Shown here piece by piece: positions 25,362 to 34,453 of a stretch of 64,000 nt of DNA (positions are counted from its first letter, which is position 1; each line of letters starts with the position of its first letter). A model generated the notes under the pieces. It saw only the letters and a program-made list of their open reading frames with translations. It did no database searches and was not told where the DNA came from. The DNA lies in the NCBI GenBank assembly GCA_965214335.1, contig CBDCBO010000003.1:186001-250000 (forward strand). Reading direction: 5' to 3'. The stretch is from Velthaea sp965214335 (GTDB lineage Bacteria > Vulcanimicrobiota > Vulcanimicrobiia > Vulcanimicrobiales > Vulcanimicrobiaceae). A program made the translations under genes and the position numbers.

Positions 25362-26740
25362 GGTAAAAATCCGGGCGGATCGTACGCGGCGACGCGGTCG
25401 CCACGGAAGTACACCGTTGACGCGAACGGTGCGGGATTGTCGTAGTCCCATTTTTCGAGCCGGTCGACAGCCGTCGACGTGCCGAAAACGGGCGGGTAAC
25501 CCAACATCCAGGCAATCATCTCGTGCGTCATCCCAACGCGCACTTCGTTTGTGCGAATGTGCGCCAGCGTTGCTGCGTCCCAGTCGGGATGCTCGTTTTC
25601 GAGCGACGCGCGACGAAACGAGCGCTCGAAATCCCAACCGTCGGCAAATCGAGCAGAGAACGCGACGCAATCCCGCCGCAGATCGAAGAGATTCGGCTGC
25701 GCACCCCCCACGTTACTATAGCTCGCGCCGCCGAATTTGGTCGGACCTACGGGATACAAAACGACGATGATCGGGTCGTCAGTAATGAATGCCGAACTCC
25801 GATCGCTTCCACCGAAGCCCCCGATGCCGTTAAAGTGGGTCGGTAAACCGGCCGCGCGAAAGACGTGATCGACTGCGAACGCAGAGTCGCTTTCGACGCT
25901 GCCCGAAGCTACCGTCGCACCGGCGCTAACGCAGCCGAGATTTGACCCGCCGACCGTCCACACCAGCCGGCCCGCATAGGCCCGTTCGAGCCGTGCAGCC
26001 TCCGCGTCGTTCACGAGCGGCACGAGCCCCGGCAGGTGCCCGGCATCAGCGTCGCTGTGCAACCGAAGTGTACCGACGTTCGGCGCGTCGAAGGTCAAGA
26101 CGTGAGGCGACACACTTGTATCAACATGCGTCAACGTCAGCGGGTGGAGAGCGATTCTTGCGCGTCCGATCGGCTTGTCGGAGGCGTCGACGAGCGCCGG
26201 ATCTACGATCGGCGGCCCTTCCACGCCGTTGACACGATCGGCCGCCGCATCGAGAAAGCGCTGCCCGGCACGAAGCTCAGGGGAATGTGGCGGCACGGGC
26301 GCCTCATAAAAGTGAAGTGGATAGGTCTCAACATCTAGCGCGACCCCGTTGACCGAGACAGCGCCGGCATCAAACGTTGCCGTTAGCGAATACATTCCCG
26401 GTGTTGCGGGATTGAATTCGCCGCTAAAAGCGATCGTCGTGCGGCCGCGGGCCTCGTTCATCGGCCGCTCGAAGCGAAAGTGATTCGATCCGGCAACCGT
26501 GTGTCGCCGCTCGTCAATTACTGAAACGGACATTTTGGCCACGTTGATATCCAGAGCCGCTCTGGATTTGCCCGCAATGATCAGTGCGCAGCCACATCGC
26601 TGCGGCAAGCCCGAAAGATACGCCGTTGCACCGTCGCCCGCGCGAGCGGCGACGGCCAATGTTAAGCCGCTGGTCGCGAAGAGCGCGCAGATCGCTCGCC
26701 GTACCGCTGACTTGCTGATGAAACGCTTGTGGGCGTTCAT
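25358..26740 (-). CDS. Exported protein with a BamE/SmpA-like C-terminal domain
   Basis: 460 residues from the ATG at 26740, the first start that gives a proper signal peptide (basic start, hydrophobic stretch to about residue 35, VAARA). The middle is beta-rich and unassigned. The last 70 residues (NEVRVGMTHEMIAWMLGYPP ... then EKWDYDNP, STVYFRGDRVAAYDP) follow the SmpA/BamE pattern, in which a helix-turn precedes a small beta-sheet used for protein-protein contacts at the envelope. It starts the two-gene unit with the propeller protein. Upstream alternatives to 26878 exist but would add a second hydrophobic stretch. Confidence 0.65.
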   Translation of the reverse strand: MNAHKRFISKSAVRRAICALFATSGLTLAVAARAGDGATAYLSGLPQRCGCALIIAGKSRAALDINVAKMSVSVIDERRHTVAGSNHFRFERPMNEARGRTTIAFSGEFNPATPGMYSLTATFDAGAVSVNGVALDVETYPLHFYEAPVPPHSPELRAGQRFLDAAADRVNGVEGPPIVDPALVDASDKPIGRARIALHPLTLTHVDTSVSPHVLTFDAPNVGTLRLHSDADAGHLPGLVPLVNDAEAARLERAYAGRLVWTVGGSNLGCVSAGATVASGSVESDSAFAVDHVFRAAGLPTHFNGIGGFGGSDRSSAFITDDPIIVVLYPVGPTKFGGASYSNVGGAQPNLFDLRRDCVAFSARFADGWDFERSFRRASLENEHPDWDAATLAHIRTNEVRVGMTHEMIAWMLGYPPVFGTSTAVDRLEKWDYDNPAPFASTVYFRGDRVAAYDPPGFLP

Positions 26741-27814
26741 TGAAGGTGGCCACCGGCCCCGTCTTTTAGCATGCCGCGGCCCAGCCAGGTCGCCGATCCA
26801 AGCTACAGCGTTTAGCGCCCAAGCTAGAGCGTTCATCACGAGCGGCCGGATAGCCGTGAGAACGAGTCGATATCGCAATGGACAAGCGTGTCACCGTCAA
26901 CGACCGGATCCCTTCAACGCAGGCGCAAGCCGTAGCAACGCGCAGTGCCGGCTCGAGCGTCGTCAAAGCGACGCCGACGATCGAGGCGTTCGTCGCTCGG
27001 TACGCGATCGATCTAGGCCTGGCACAAGTAGATGAATTCAGCGCTATCGAGAAGCACGCCATTGACGGCGAACAAAATGAACGAGCGATGCGCCCGCGTT
27101 AAGTTCTTTCTAGGATTGAAAACGAACTACCGTCCGAGTTGTACGAAACGTGCACGCAAGTTTATCATGGGCGCTTCCGGCGGCAAAAATGGACTATCTT
27201 TTTTGCCGATTGTTCGTGGCTAGGTCAGAGCTGCACGCCCACGATGATAATTGCGGCGCCCAGCTACGCCGAGCGATCGTCAATGACAACCAACGAAGCA
27301 AAAAGCTGCAATCGAACTTACTTCAATGCAGTCTCATGGTAGGTGACTTCGATTGTGGTCACGTTCGGGAACTCGTTGATCCGCTGGTTTGCGCGATAAT
27401 CGTTCCGTTGGTTCTCGCGCGTTGTCGGCTGTTGCGTCGCCGATCATACTTTAAGCTCGTTTCCCAGCGACTGTCAATTCCGTACTCGAACCGTGTCAAT
27501 ACCAGCCTTCTCTTAAGCGCGGAACGAACACCTCGACCCGGACCGAACATCGGACCGATTGTTGGTCGACAGGTGGTCGATGTGCTGCGTAGGGCAAGCG
27601 TCCGCAACGGGCGAAAGATAGCAGTGGACGGTGGTCAACGGAGCGCTAGACGCGACCGTTATTAACGTTCGCACATTCTATCTCGGACGCGCGTCAATCG
27701 ACGGCGCGCCCCTTCGGAGATTGATGCGTTCACCTATAGGGCGCTTGAACGAACCCGGGCACGGAAGCAGCGTCGCTCCGCTGCCCAGAGTTTCTCATCG
27801 GAAGAGCGTTGCCG
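26741..27814. other. Gene-poor kilobase
   Basis: No convincing gene is visible. Several short ORFs exist on both strands without ribosome sites or family motifs. The plus-strand ORF 26878-27102 (74 codons) ends in EFSAIEKHAIDGEQNERAMRP, and the next frame continues FFLGLKTNY; this faintly resembles the DNN-ERAMRP-LGRKN end of IS66-type transposases. The region from about 27100 to 27700 is less GC-rich than its surroundings. It may be the relic of a mobile element plus the upstream region of the glycosyltransferase. Confidence 0.35.
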
Positions 27815-29512
27815 ATGATTGATGAGCAGCCGGCTCGCCGCACAACAACGTCCTCGTTACGTCGCCTGCGCGGCCGTTCGGGTAACGCCGACATCCTACC
27901 CGGCTCGATACGGTTGTTGCTTGCGCTGACCATTTGTCTGGGCGTATTCTTTCGCTTCTACCATCTCGACGGCAAAGTGTTATGGGAAGACGAAATCTTC
28001 GCAACCGTGCACATGTTGGGCTATACTGAAGCGGCGGTCGTCGAAGCCGCGCCGACGCTCGTCGACGCCGGAGCGCTGCAGCGATTCTTTCACCTGCCCG
28101 ACCCGACGCAGCAGCAGCATCCGCTGAGCGCTACGATTCATTCGCTGGCCAGCGAAGATCCGCAACACCCGCCGCTGTACTATGTTCTCGGCCGCTTATG
28201 GATGCAACGCTTCGGCACGACGGTTAGCGCTATGCGCTCTCTATCTGCGCTGTTCGGCGTCTTGGTCGTGGCGGCGATGTATGCGTTGGGCCGCGAGCTG
28301 TTTCGTTCGGAGTCCGCGGCCTGGCTCGGCACTGCCGTCGTTGCGGTTTCTCCGTTTCACGTGCTCTACGCGCAAGAAGTTCGCGAATATAGTTTATGGA
28401 GCGTGGCGCTGCTGCTGCTGAGCTTGACCTTTCTTCGCGCCGTACGGCTCGGCGGGACCGGTCATTGGCTGCTGTACACGTTCGTGCTGGCAAGTGGGCT
28501 GTACATCTTCCCATTCACGGCGCTCGTAGCCGCCGGGCAAGGGCTGTATCTCATCGTTGGCGCTGGACCGCGGTCGCGTAGAACGCTCGTCGCCTATCTG
28601 ACCGCCGGCGTCGCGGGTTGCGCCCTGTTCGCGCCCTGGCTTTCCATTATGCTGCGCAGCGGCGGTTTAGATCGCGGCATGTCCGGCATTCTTAATACGC
28701 GCATTGCACCGCTGACCGTGGTAACGACCTTGCTCCGGAACTCGCGCAGCGCGTTTGTCGACTTTGGCCTGTTTCAACTCGGACCGCTGCACTCGACCGC
28801 TATCAACCTCGGCTTGACCGTCATCGTTATGAGCTTGGTAGCCTACGCGCTTTATCACCTCGTTAAGCGCGAAGAGCGCTCCGTGTGGGCCTTCGTCGGC
28901 CTAGCCTTCCTGCTGCCGATGCTGCCACTCGTCGCGCGCGATCTCGTTTCGGGTGGCGGTCTGGTCAATCAATCGCGTTATTTTACGCCACTTTATTTGG
29001 GCTTAGAGCTCGCGGTCGTTTCATTGTTCCGCGCCGCGCTGGGCCGGGAACCGGGAAGCGCGGCGCGCCGCGGACGCTGGGCGATCGGAGCATTGCTGGC
29101 AGGCGGCGTGTGCTCGTGCGTGATTAGCTCGCGAGCCGCGACGTGGGCGAACAAGGATTACGAGCAAAATCGCACCATCGCGCAGATTGTCAATGCGGCG
29201 GCAAATCCGCTCGTGGTAAGCGATTTCAATACTTCGCGAACACTGGGACTTGGATATTACTTGCTGCCGAGCGTGCGAATGCGATTAAATATTCACTGCG
29301 ACCAATGTGCGTTGGTAACTCCGGACCGGCCGAACTTGTTGGCGGGTAGCATTGGGTCGGGCGATATTTTTCTGCTCGGCGCATCCGCAGACGTCGAACG
29401 TCAAGCGCGGGCCGCTCTGGCGCGAACGAGATCGCCGGGCCACCTCAGGATCATCGGTGTCAAAACGTTCACCGACCACACCAACGCGCTGACTCTTTTT
29501 CAACCCCTATAA
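27815..29512 (+). CDS. GT-C fold membrane glycosyltransferase (GT39/ArnT-like)
   Basis: 565 residues from ATG 27815 (GGAAGAG about 10 nt upstream; a TTG two codons earlier is possible). The first helix is followed by LWEDEIFA, the acidic periplasmic loop motif of lipid-linked-sugar transferases of the GT39/GT83 type, and by HPPLYYVLGRLW, also typical. About 10-11 membrane helices fill residues 30-420, and a soluble extracytoplasmic tail of about 130 residues ends the chain. It should move a sugar from a polyprenyl-phosphate donor onto an envelope lipid, glycan or protein. It stands alone and runs convergently into mltG. Confidence 0.85.
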   Translation: MIDEQPARRTTTSSLRRLRGRSGNADILPGSIRLLLALTICLGVFFRFYHLDGKVLWEDEIFATVHMLGYTEAAVVEAAPTLVDAGALQRFFHLPDPTQQQHPLSATIHSLASEDPQHPPLYYVLGRLWMQRFGTTVSAMRSLSALFGVLVVAAMYALGRELFRSESAAWLGTAVVAVSPFHVLYAQEVREYSLWSVALLLLSLTFLRAVRLGGTGHWLLYTFVLASGLYIFPFTALVAAGQGLYLIVGAGPRSRRTLVAYLTAGVAGCALFAPWLSIMLRSGGLDRGMSGILNTRIAPLTVVTTLLRNSRSAFVDFGLFQLGPLHSTAINLGLTVIVMSLVAYALYHLVKREERSVWAFVGLAFLLPMLPLVARDLVSGGGLVNQSRYFTPLYLGLELAVVSLFRAALGREPGSAARRGRWAIGALLAGGVCSCVISSRAATWANKDYEQNRTIAQIVNAAANPLVVSDFNTSRTLGLGYYLLPSVRMRLNIHCDQCALVTPDRPNLLAGSIGSGDIFLLGASADVERQARAALARTRSPGHLRIIGVKTFTDHTNALTLFQPL

Positions 29513-29632
29513 GGCTCCGCCAAACCTCCGCTTTCGCTACGGCTTGATGGTGTTTTTTTAAGGCTCCGCTGTAGGATCCGCCAAACCTCCGCTTTCGCAA
29601 CGGTTTGAGGGTGTTTTCTTTAGGATCCGTTG
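29511..29632. repeat. Two-copy 61-bp direct repeat with hairpin and T-run, between convergent genes
   Basis: The block CCAAACCTCCGCTTTCGC recurs at 29520 and 29581 and the copies stay similar for most of a 61-bp period, each ending in a T-rich stretch (TGTTTTTTT, TGTTTTCTT). In copy two CAAACC and GGTTTG form a perfect 6-bp stem; in copy one the same arms have one mismatch. Each unit looks like a weak rho-independent terminator for the plus-strand glycosyltransferase. A tandem duplication of a terminator is the simplest reading. Confidence 0.6.
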
Positions 29633-29637
29633 GTATG

Positions 29638-30648
29638 CTACTTCAAATAGCGATTGACGTTGGCATTGTGCTCGGCGAGCGTACGGGCGAACGCGTGGTG
29701 ACCGTCGCCTTTGTAGACGTAGTATAAAAAATCGGACGCGCGTGGGTCGAATGCGGCGTCGATTGATGCTTTGCCCGGATTGGCAATCGGCGTTGGCGGC
29801 AGCCCGCTATGTAAGTAGGTATTATACGGTGAATCGATGGCCAAGTCGCGCTTGGTGATGATGTCGTGGTGTTCCGCAAACGTATACTCGATCGTCGCAT
29901 CGACTTCGAGCGGCATGCCCAGGCGTAGTCGATTGTAGTAGACGCCTGCCATCAACGGGCGTTCGTCGTCGGCTTTGGCCTCGCGTTCGACCAGCGACGC
30001 GATCGTGACGACTTCAGGGATGGTCCGGCCGAGCGCCTTGGCCCGCGTACCGGCGTCCGGCGGCAGTTCTTTGCGAAATTGGTCGGTGAGCAGTTTCGCG
30101 GCTGCCGGCGGCGTAACGTCGACGGGAATGAGATAGGTACTGGGAAACAGGTAGCCTTCGAGCGACGGCGTGCGCCGGCCGTCGAGATCGATGCCGGCGT
30201 GCGTAAATTCCTCATCGTACGAACGCTCTGCGCCAAGCTTGCGCTCGGCCAGCGCTTGTGCGACTTCGTGCGCGGTGAAGCCTTCCGGGATCGTCACCCA
30301 AACCGCGACCTGATCGGCGCCCGCAACGAGCTTACGCAAAATCTGGTCGCTGGTCTGGCCGCGCTCGAACGCGTATTCGCCGGCGCGGATATCGGCTTCG
30401 TTTTGGCGCATGCGCGCTAAAATTCGAAACGCGATCGGATGCGCGAGCACGCCACCCGCTTGCAGTAAGCCGGCCGCCTCACCGAGCGTCGCACCGCGCG
30501 GAATCACGACTGTGGTGCGCGCTTGCGGTAACGTCCGGTCGCCGTACACGGCGTTGCGAAACCACAGCGCCGCCGCCGTTACGATGACGGCCACCATGAC
30601 CAAGATTGCGATCGATGTATCGAGCAGCGCGCGCCGGAGCTTGGTCAT
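29638..30648 (-). CDS. mltG: Endolytic murein transglycosylase MltG
   Basis: 336 residues. One N-terminal membrane anchor (about 11-31), a LysM-like region (TTVVIPRGATLGEAAGLL), and the YceG catalytic domain with the catalytic Glu221 in IASLVEREA. The terminal motif PYNTYLHSGLPPTPIANPG is a family hallmark. MltG cuts nascent glycan strands outside the cytoplasmic membrane and so sets their length. The start overlaps ruvX by 4 nt. It is the last gene of a long minus-strand run. Confidence 0.97.
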   Translation of the reverse strand: MTKLRRALLDTSIAILVMVAVIVTAAALWFRNAVYGDRTLPQARTTVVIPRGATLGEAAGLLQAGGVLAHPIAFRILARMRQNEADIRAGEYAFERGQTSDQILRKLVAGADQVAVWVTIPEGFTAHEVAQALAERKLGAERSYDEEFTHAGIDLDGRRTPSLEGYLFPSTYLIPVDVTPPAAAKLLTDQFRKELPPDAGTRAKALGRTIPEVVTIASLVEREAKADDERPLMAGVYYNRLRLGMPLEVDATIEYTFAEHHDIITKRDLAIDSPYNTYLHSGLPPTPIANPGKASIDAAFDPRASDFLYYVYKGDGHHAFARTLAEHNANVNRYLK

Positions 30649-31061
30649 CCGTTGCGCCGGCGGGCAAGATACGTATCGAGGATAAGAGCCGCGGCGAGTT
30701 TGTCGACCACGGTCTTGCGCTTCTTGCGCGAAACGTCGGCGGCGATCAGCGATTTTTGCACCGCCGCGGTTGTAAGCCGTTCGTCGACGAGTTCGATCTT
30801 GCCGTCAAATACACGCGCTAGATGCGACACGAACGCGTCGATGTTTTTGGCCGCGATGCCGCGATCGCCGGCCAGCGTCAGCGGATCGCCGACGACGATG
30901 GTCCGGGCTGTACGCTCGCGAGCAATGCCGACGATCCGGTCGACGTCGGCTCGCACGTTCGTGCGATCGATCGTATCGTACGGCAGCGCCATCGTCCCGA
31001 CGCTTACGGCAACGCCGATGCGGCGCTCGCCGATGTCGAGCGCGACAATACTTTCATCCAT
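30645..31061 (-). CDS. ruvX: Putative pre-16S rRNA nuclease (RuvX/YqgF)
   Basis: 138 residues from the ATG at 31061; longer in-frame starts run into recO. The RNase-H-like fold begins IVALDIGERRIGVAVS with the first catalytic Asp. VVGDPLTLAG and ELVDERLTT supply the remaining signature, and the C-terminal DKLAAALILDTYL carries the final Asp. YqgF enzymes mature the 5' end of 16S rRNA. It sits between recO (5 bp upstream) and mltG (4-nt overlap), a common ruvX-mltG pairing. Confidence 0.94.
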   Translation of the reverse strand: MDESIVALDIGERRIGVAVSVGTMALPYDTIDRTNVRADVDRIVGIARERTARTIVVGDPLTLAGDRGIAAKNIDAFVSHLARVFDGKIELVDERLTTAAVQKSLIAADVSRKKRKTVVDKLAAALILDTYLARRRNG

Positions 31062-31066
31062 CGCCG

Positions 31067-31807
31067 CTACGCCGTAAAGATGTCGAGCAGAGCTCGCGAC
31101 TTCGGTCGTTTGCCGAGATGCCAGGTCACCAATTCGTCGATCGCGCGGGCGGTTCGCACGGTTGCCGTCGCGCTTGGACGCACCGGTCCGCCGCGCGCCG
31201 CGCCCACGGCACGAAAGTTCGCAACGTCCGCCGCCGCCAGATGATTGTGCTCGCTGCGGGCACCGCACCGGTGGCAACACAGCCCGCCGGCTTCGACGTC
31301 GAGCCAGGCGCCCGCGTCGCTGAATGCAGCGCTACAGCGAACGCACATATCATCCGGCGGCGCTAATCCGAGCGCCGCTAACAGGCGTAGCTCGAAGCGC
31401 GGAACCAGTGACGCCGGGTCGGTGCTGCCGGCCAGCGCGCCGGCAGCCGCGGTCAGCAATCCGTAGACCTCCGGCAGCGCCAAATCGAGTTCACAAAAGG
31501 CGTCGACGATTTCGGCAAGGAGTGAGGCGGCGGCGAACCGGTTGGGATCGACGAGCGCCCGCCAATGCGTCCGCACGGTTTGCACCGAGGTGATGACGTC
31601 GAGATTCTTCCCCCGATGCAGCGTCACGCACACTTCACTGAGGAATTGCAGTTGGCCACCGACCGCGCTGCGCGGTCGGCGCACGCCCTTCCCGACCGCA
31701 TCGAGCTTACCGCGCACGGCGGAAAATAACGTAAAGATCTTATCCGCTTCACCGAGGTGGCGTGCCCGCAGCACGATCGCGTCGGTGGTATAGGTGCGTT
31801 CGGTCAG
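31067..31807 (-). CDS. recO: DNA repair protein RecO, apparently starting at CTG
   Basis: RecO anneals single strands and loads RecA with RecR. From the CTG at 31807 the protein is 246 residues and begins LTERTYTTDAIVLRARHLGE, exactly where RecO N-termini begin. The CTG forms CTGA with the cdd stop. No ATG, GTG or TTG occurs in frame between here and about 170 nt inside cdd. The OB-fold is N-terminal (GEADKIFTLFSAVRGKL), and a C-terminal zinc-ribbon is intact (CVRC ... CCHRCG). The assignment is secure; the CTG start is inference from fit and overlap. Confidence 0.9.
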   Translation of the reverse strand: MTERTYTTDAIVLRARHLGEADKIFTLFSAVRGKLDAVGKGVRRPRSAVGGQLQFLSEVCVTLHRGKNLDVITSVQTVRTHWRALVDPNRFAAASLLAEIVDAFCELDLALPEVYGLLTAAAGALAGSTDPASLVPRFELRLLAALGLAPPDDMCVRCSAAFSDAGAWLDVEAGGLCCHRCGARSEHNHLAAADVANFRAVGAARGGPVRPSATATVRTARAIDELVTWHLGKRPKSRALLDIFTA

Positions 31808-32238
31808 CGCGCGTTGCGCCCCGACGTTGTCGTGCTTGCCGCGGCCTCCGCCAGAACGTCGCCCCGGAACGCGTGCGGCAGCAACTCCGCGAGCGGCAGT
31901 ACGCGCACGCCACCGGTATCGGGAAATACCACGCTGAGCGGTCCGAACTCGTGTAACACTTGGCGGCACGCGCCGCACGGCATCGCGACCACGCCGTCCG
32001 GGCCGGTCACCGCAATAGCCTCAAAGCGTTGTGCGCCATGCGTTACGGCGTTATACAGCGCGACCCGCTCGGCACACATCGACAGTCCATAACTTGCATT
32101 CTCGATATTAGCGCCGGTAAACACGTCGCCTTCGGCTGTGATGAGCGCGGCGCCGACCGCAAAGCGCGAGTACGGCGCATAGGCGCGCTCGCGCGCATCG
32201 ATCGCCGACTCGAGTAGCTTAGAGGGATCGAACGCCAT
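31804..32238 (-). CDS. cdd: Cytidine deaminase
   Basis: 144-residue zinc enzyme that deaminates cytidine and deoxycytidine for pyrimidine salvage. Zinc ligands and the catalytic Glu are in CAERVA and PCGACRQVL; substrate residues are in FTGANIENASYG. This is the small homotetramer type. It overlaps the upstream CorC/HlyC-type gene by 20 nt and recO by 4 nt. In many Gram-positive bacteria era lies between cdd and recO; here it is absent. Confidence 0.96.
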   Translation of the reverse strand: MAFDPSKLLESAIDARERAYAPYSRFAVGAALITAEGDVFTGANIENASYGLSMCAERVALYNAVTHGAQRFEAIAVTGPDGVVAMPCGACRQVLHEFGPLSVVFPDTGGVRVLPLAELLPHAFRGDVLAEAAASTTTSGRNAR

Positions 32239-33532
32239 CGGATATTTCGACTTCCAATGCGGCGGGCGGATGGGCTTTCCCGTTCGTCAAGACGCGCACG
32301 GCGAGAATGCGCCGGCCGCGCGTACGATCGACCCGCAGTTTCACGCCATTGCCGGTCTCGATCTCTTCACCTTCGCGCGGCAACCGGCCGAACAAGCCGA
32401 CCGTGTAACCGCCGATCGTTTCAAATTCCTCGTGCGGCAGTTCGATCCCGAGTTCGGCATTGACGTCCTCGATATTTGTGCCGGCTTCGACGATCGATTC
32501 ATCGTCGGCTATCCGCCTGATCGCTTCTTCTTCACCTTCATCGTGTTCGTCGCGGATCTCGCCGACGATCTCTTCGAGCAAATCTTCCATCGTCACCAAA
32601 CCCGCCGTACCGCCATATTCATCCAACACGATCGCGAGCGAAAACTTACTGCGTTGCATTTCGCGCAGCAGTTCGGAAATGCGTTTGTTTTCGGGAACGT
32701 GCGCGACCGGACGCATTAGCGAGCGCAGCGATACGTTGGCGATCGAGCCGTTGGAGAGCGCGATGAGCAGCTCGCGGTCGTGCACGACGCCGATCACGTT
32801 GTCGACCGTTTCGTCGTAGATCGGCAGCTTCGAGTAGCCGTCGGCAATCACGAGGTCCAGCGCGCGGCGCGGTGACGACGACACCGCGACGGAGACCATA
32901 TCGGGCCGCGGGGTCATCACCTCGCGCACGATCGTATCGCCGAACTCGATGATCGAGTGAATGAGCTCGCGCTCGCCTTCCTCGAGCACGTTTTGTTCGA
33001 CCCCGACGTTGACGAGCGTCTTGATGTCATCCTCGGTTACATACGGTCCGACGTGCGGCTGCCCACCGAACAGCCGAACTAGCCCGCTCGACGCCTTAAG
33101 GAACGCCCACGTCAACGGCGTGAGGATCCACGTCGTTACGCCGAGCGGCCCGGCCAGCCGGAGCGCCCAGACATCGCTGTTCCCAACGGCAACCGTCTTT
33201 GGGATGATCTCGCCGAAAACCAGAATGATGACGGTCATCATGACCGTCGACCAAATCGCCGCATTCGGCACGTCAGCGCGAATCAACAGATAGGTCGCCA
33301 CGGAATCGGCGGCGAGTAAGACGAACGTGCTGCCGATGAGGATCGAGGTCAGCGTCCGGTTGCGGTCCTCGAGCATGCGCGCGACGCGATCGGCATTTTT
33401 CACGTGTTTTTCAGCCAGCGCGCGAATCTTGATCCGGCTGACCGAGACGATCGCCGCTTCAGATGCGGCAAAAAAAGCAGCCGCTGCCGTCAGCACGATC
33501 AGTGCGACGACTTCGGGCGTCGTAGGGTTCAT
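32219..33532 (-). CDS. CNNM/CBS/CorC_HlyC-domain membrane protein
   Basis: 437 residues: a CNNM (DUF21) membrane domain with three or four helices (about 1-180, including FGEIIPKTVAVGNSD), a CBS pair (about 200-320, MTPRPDMVSV ... MEDLLEEIVGEI) and the C-terminal CorC_HlyC FAD-like domain (IGGYTVGLFGRLP). Proteins of this type are linked to Mg2+ or Co2+ efflux or resistance, despite the old hemolysin label. It is conserved in the phoH-ybeY neighbourhood of many bacteria. A 92-bp gap before it may hold a promoter, but none is clear. Confidence 0.92.
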   Translation of the reverse strand: MNPTTPEVVALIVLTAAAAFFAASEAAIVSVSRIKIRALAEKHVKNADRVARMLEDRNRTLTSILIGSTFVLLAADSVATYLLIRADVPNAAIWSTVMMTVIILVFGEIIPKTVAVGNSDVWALRLAGPLGVTTWILTPLTWAFLKASSGLVRLFGGQPHVGPYVTEDDIKTLVNVGVEQNVLEEGERELIHSIIEFGDTIVREVMTPRPDMVSVAVSSSPRRALDLVIADGYSKLPIYDETVDNVIGVVHDRELLIALSNGSIANVSLRSLMRPVAHVPENKRISELLREMQRSKFSLAIVLDEYGGTAGLVTMEDLLEEIVGEIRDEHDEGEEEAIRRIADDESIVEAGTNIEDVNAELGIELPHEEFETIGGYTVGLFGRLPREGEEIETGNGVKLRVDRTRGRRILAVRVLTNGKAHPPAALEVEISDGVRSL

Positions 33533-33624
33533 CGGCGGGCCGGCGCCGCCTCACACGGAACCGGCGCGGGCCTGGACGGTCTCGAATCGGCCGCAGGTAG
33601 GGGGTCGTTACTCAAGCGGCTCGA

Positions 33625-34323
33625 TTATAACACAACGGGTAAAGCCATAACGGCCCAGATACCGTAACTTACCGCGACGCCCAATAAGCCGCCGAAAATG
33701 ACTTCGCGCGCCGAGTGAATGCCGGACTCGACGCGACTTTGCGTGACGAGTATGGCCAAAAACAGCGCCAGGCTCGCCAAGAGGGCGCTTTTCGACAGCA
33801 GCGCGATGAACGTCGCGGCCGCGAACGCGAGCGCCGCATGGCCTGAGACGGCTCCGCCCTGGAGCGCCGACCCATGCCCGACGCGCGCTTTGACCACGAT
33901 CGTCACGATGCCGACGATCACCATCGCCACGAATACCGCATTGGCCGGTAAGGCGAGGGCCGCGCGGTAGACCTGATTACCGCCCGCCAAGATCCCTTCG
34001 TAGAACGTCAGGTATCCGACGACGACGGCGGCGAAGGCAACGACCAACACCGCGCCGGCGGCGGTGTCTTTGGCGATTTTTGCCAGCGGATGCTGGGTCG
34101 GGGTCAGGAGATCGACAACCGCCTCGATCGCCGTATTAAGCAACTCGAAGGCCAGCACCAAAGCAACCGTGAGCACGATGCCGATGACGTACGGCCGCTG
34201 CAGCCGGAGATACAGGGTCGCCGCGAGCACGAGCGCCGCCGCCACCCAGTGGATGCGCATGTTGAGCTGCGTCCGCGTCGCGTAGATGATGCCTTCGAAC
34301 GCATAATGGAACGCCCGCAACAT
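33625..34323 (-). CDS. DgkA-type lipid kinase fused to a PAP2-like phosphatase domain
   Basis: 232 residues. The N-terminal half is a prokaryotic diacylglycerol/undecaprenol kinase: three helices with FHYAFEGII, TQLNMRIH and ELLNTAIEAVVDLLTP. The C-terminal half carries PAP2-type motifs, SGHAALAFAAAT and then SRVESGIHSAREVIFGGLLG, in which a phosphatase His would sit. Such fusions could phosphorylate or dephosphorylate undecaprenol for peptidoglycan lipid recycling. The first PAP2 motif (KxxxxxxRP) is not obvious, so phosphatase activity is uncertain. It lies in the usual dgkA position of the ybeY cluster. Confidence 0.85.
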   Translation of the reverse strand: MLRAFHYAFEGIIYATRTQLNMRIHWVAAALVLAATLYLRLQRPYVIGIVLTVALVLAFELLNTAIEAVVDLLTPTQHPLAKIAKDTAAGAVLVVAFAAVVVGYLTFYEGILAGGNQVYRAALALPANAVFVAMVIVGIVTIVVKARVGHGSALQGGAVSGHAALAFAAATFIALLSKSALLASLALFLAILVTQSRVESGIHSAREVIFGGLLGVAVSYGIWAVMALPVVL

Positions 34324-34453
34324 CGCGTTCTCGGCAATGAGCCGGACGCGCGGCAGCGCGCGGACTAAACGCGGATCTTTGATCGGACTGGGGCGGCGGC
34401 AGCGCGCATCGATGCATCTTTCGCTGCCGCGGGCAAGGGTGCTTGCGAGCCGG

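Noticed and set aside
26878..27102. Possible IS66 transposase C-terminal relic (QNERAMRP)
   Set aside because: Only a handful of residues agree and a frameshift must be assumed; no inverted repeats or neighbouring transposase parts were seen.
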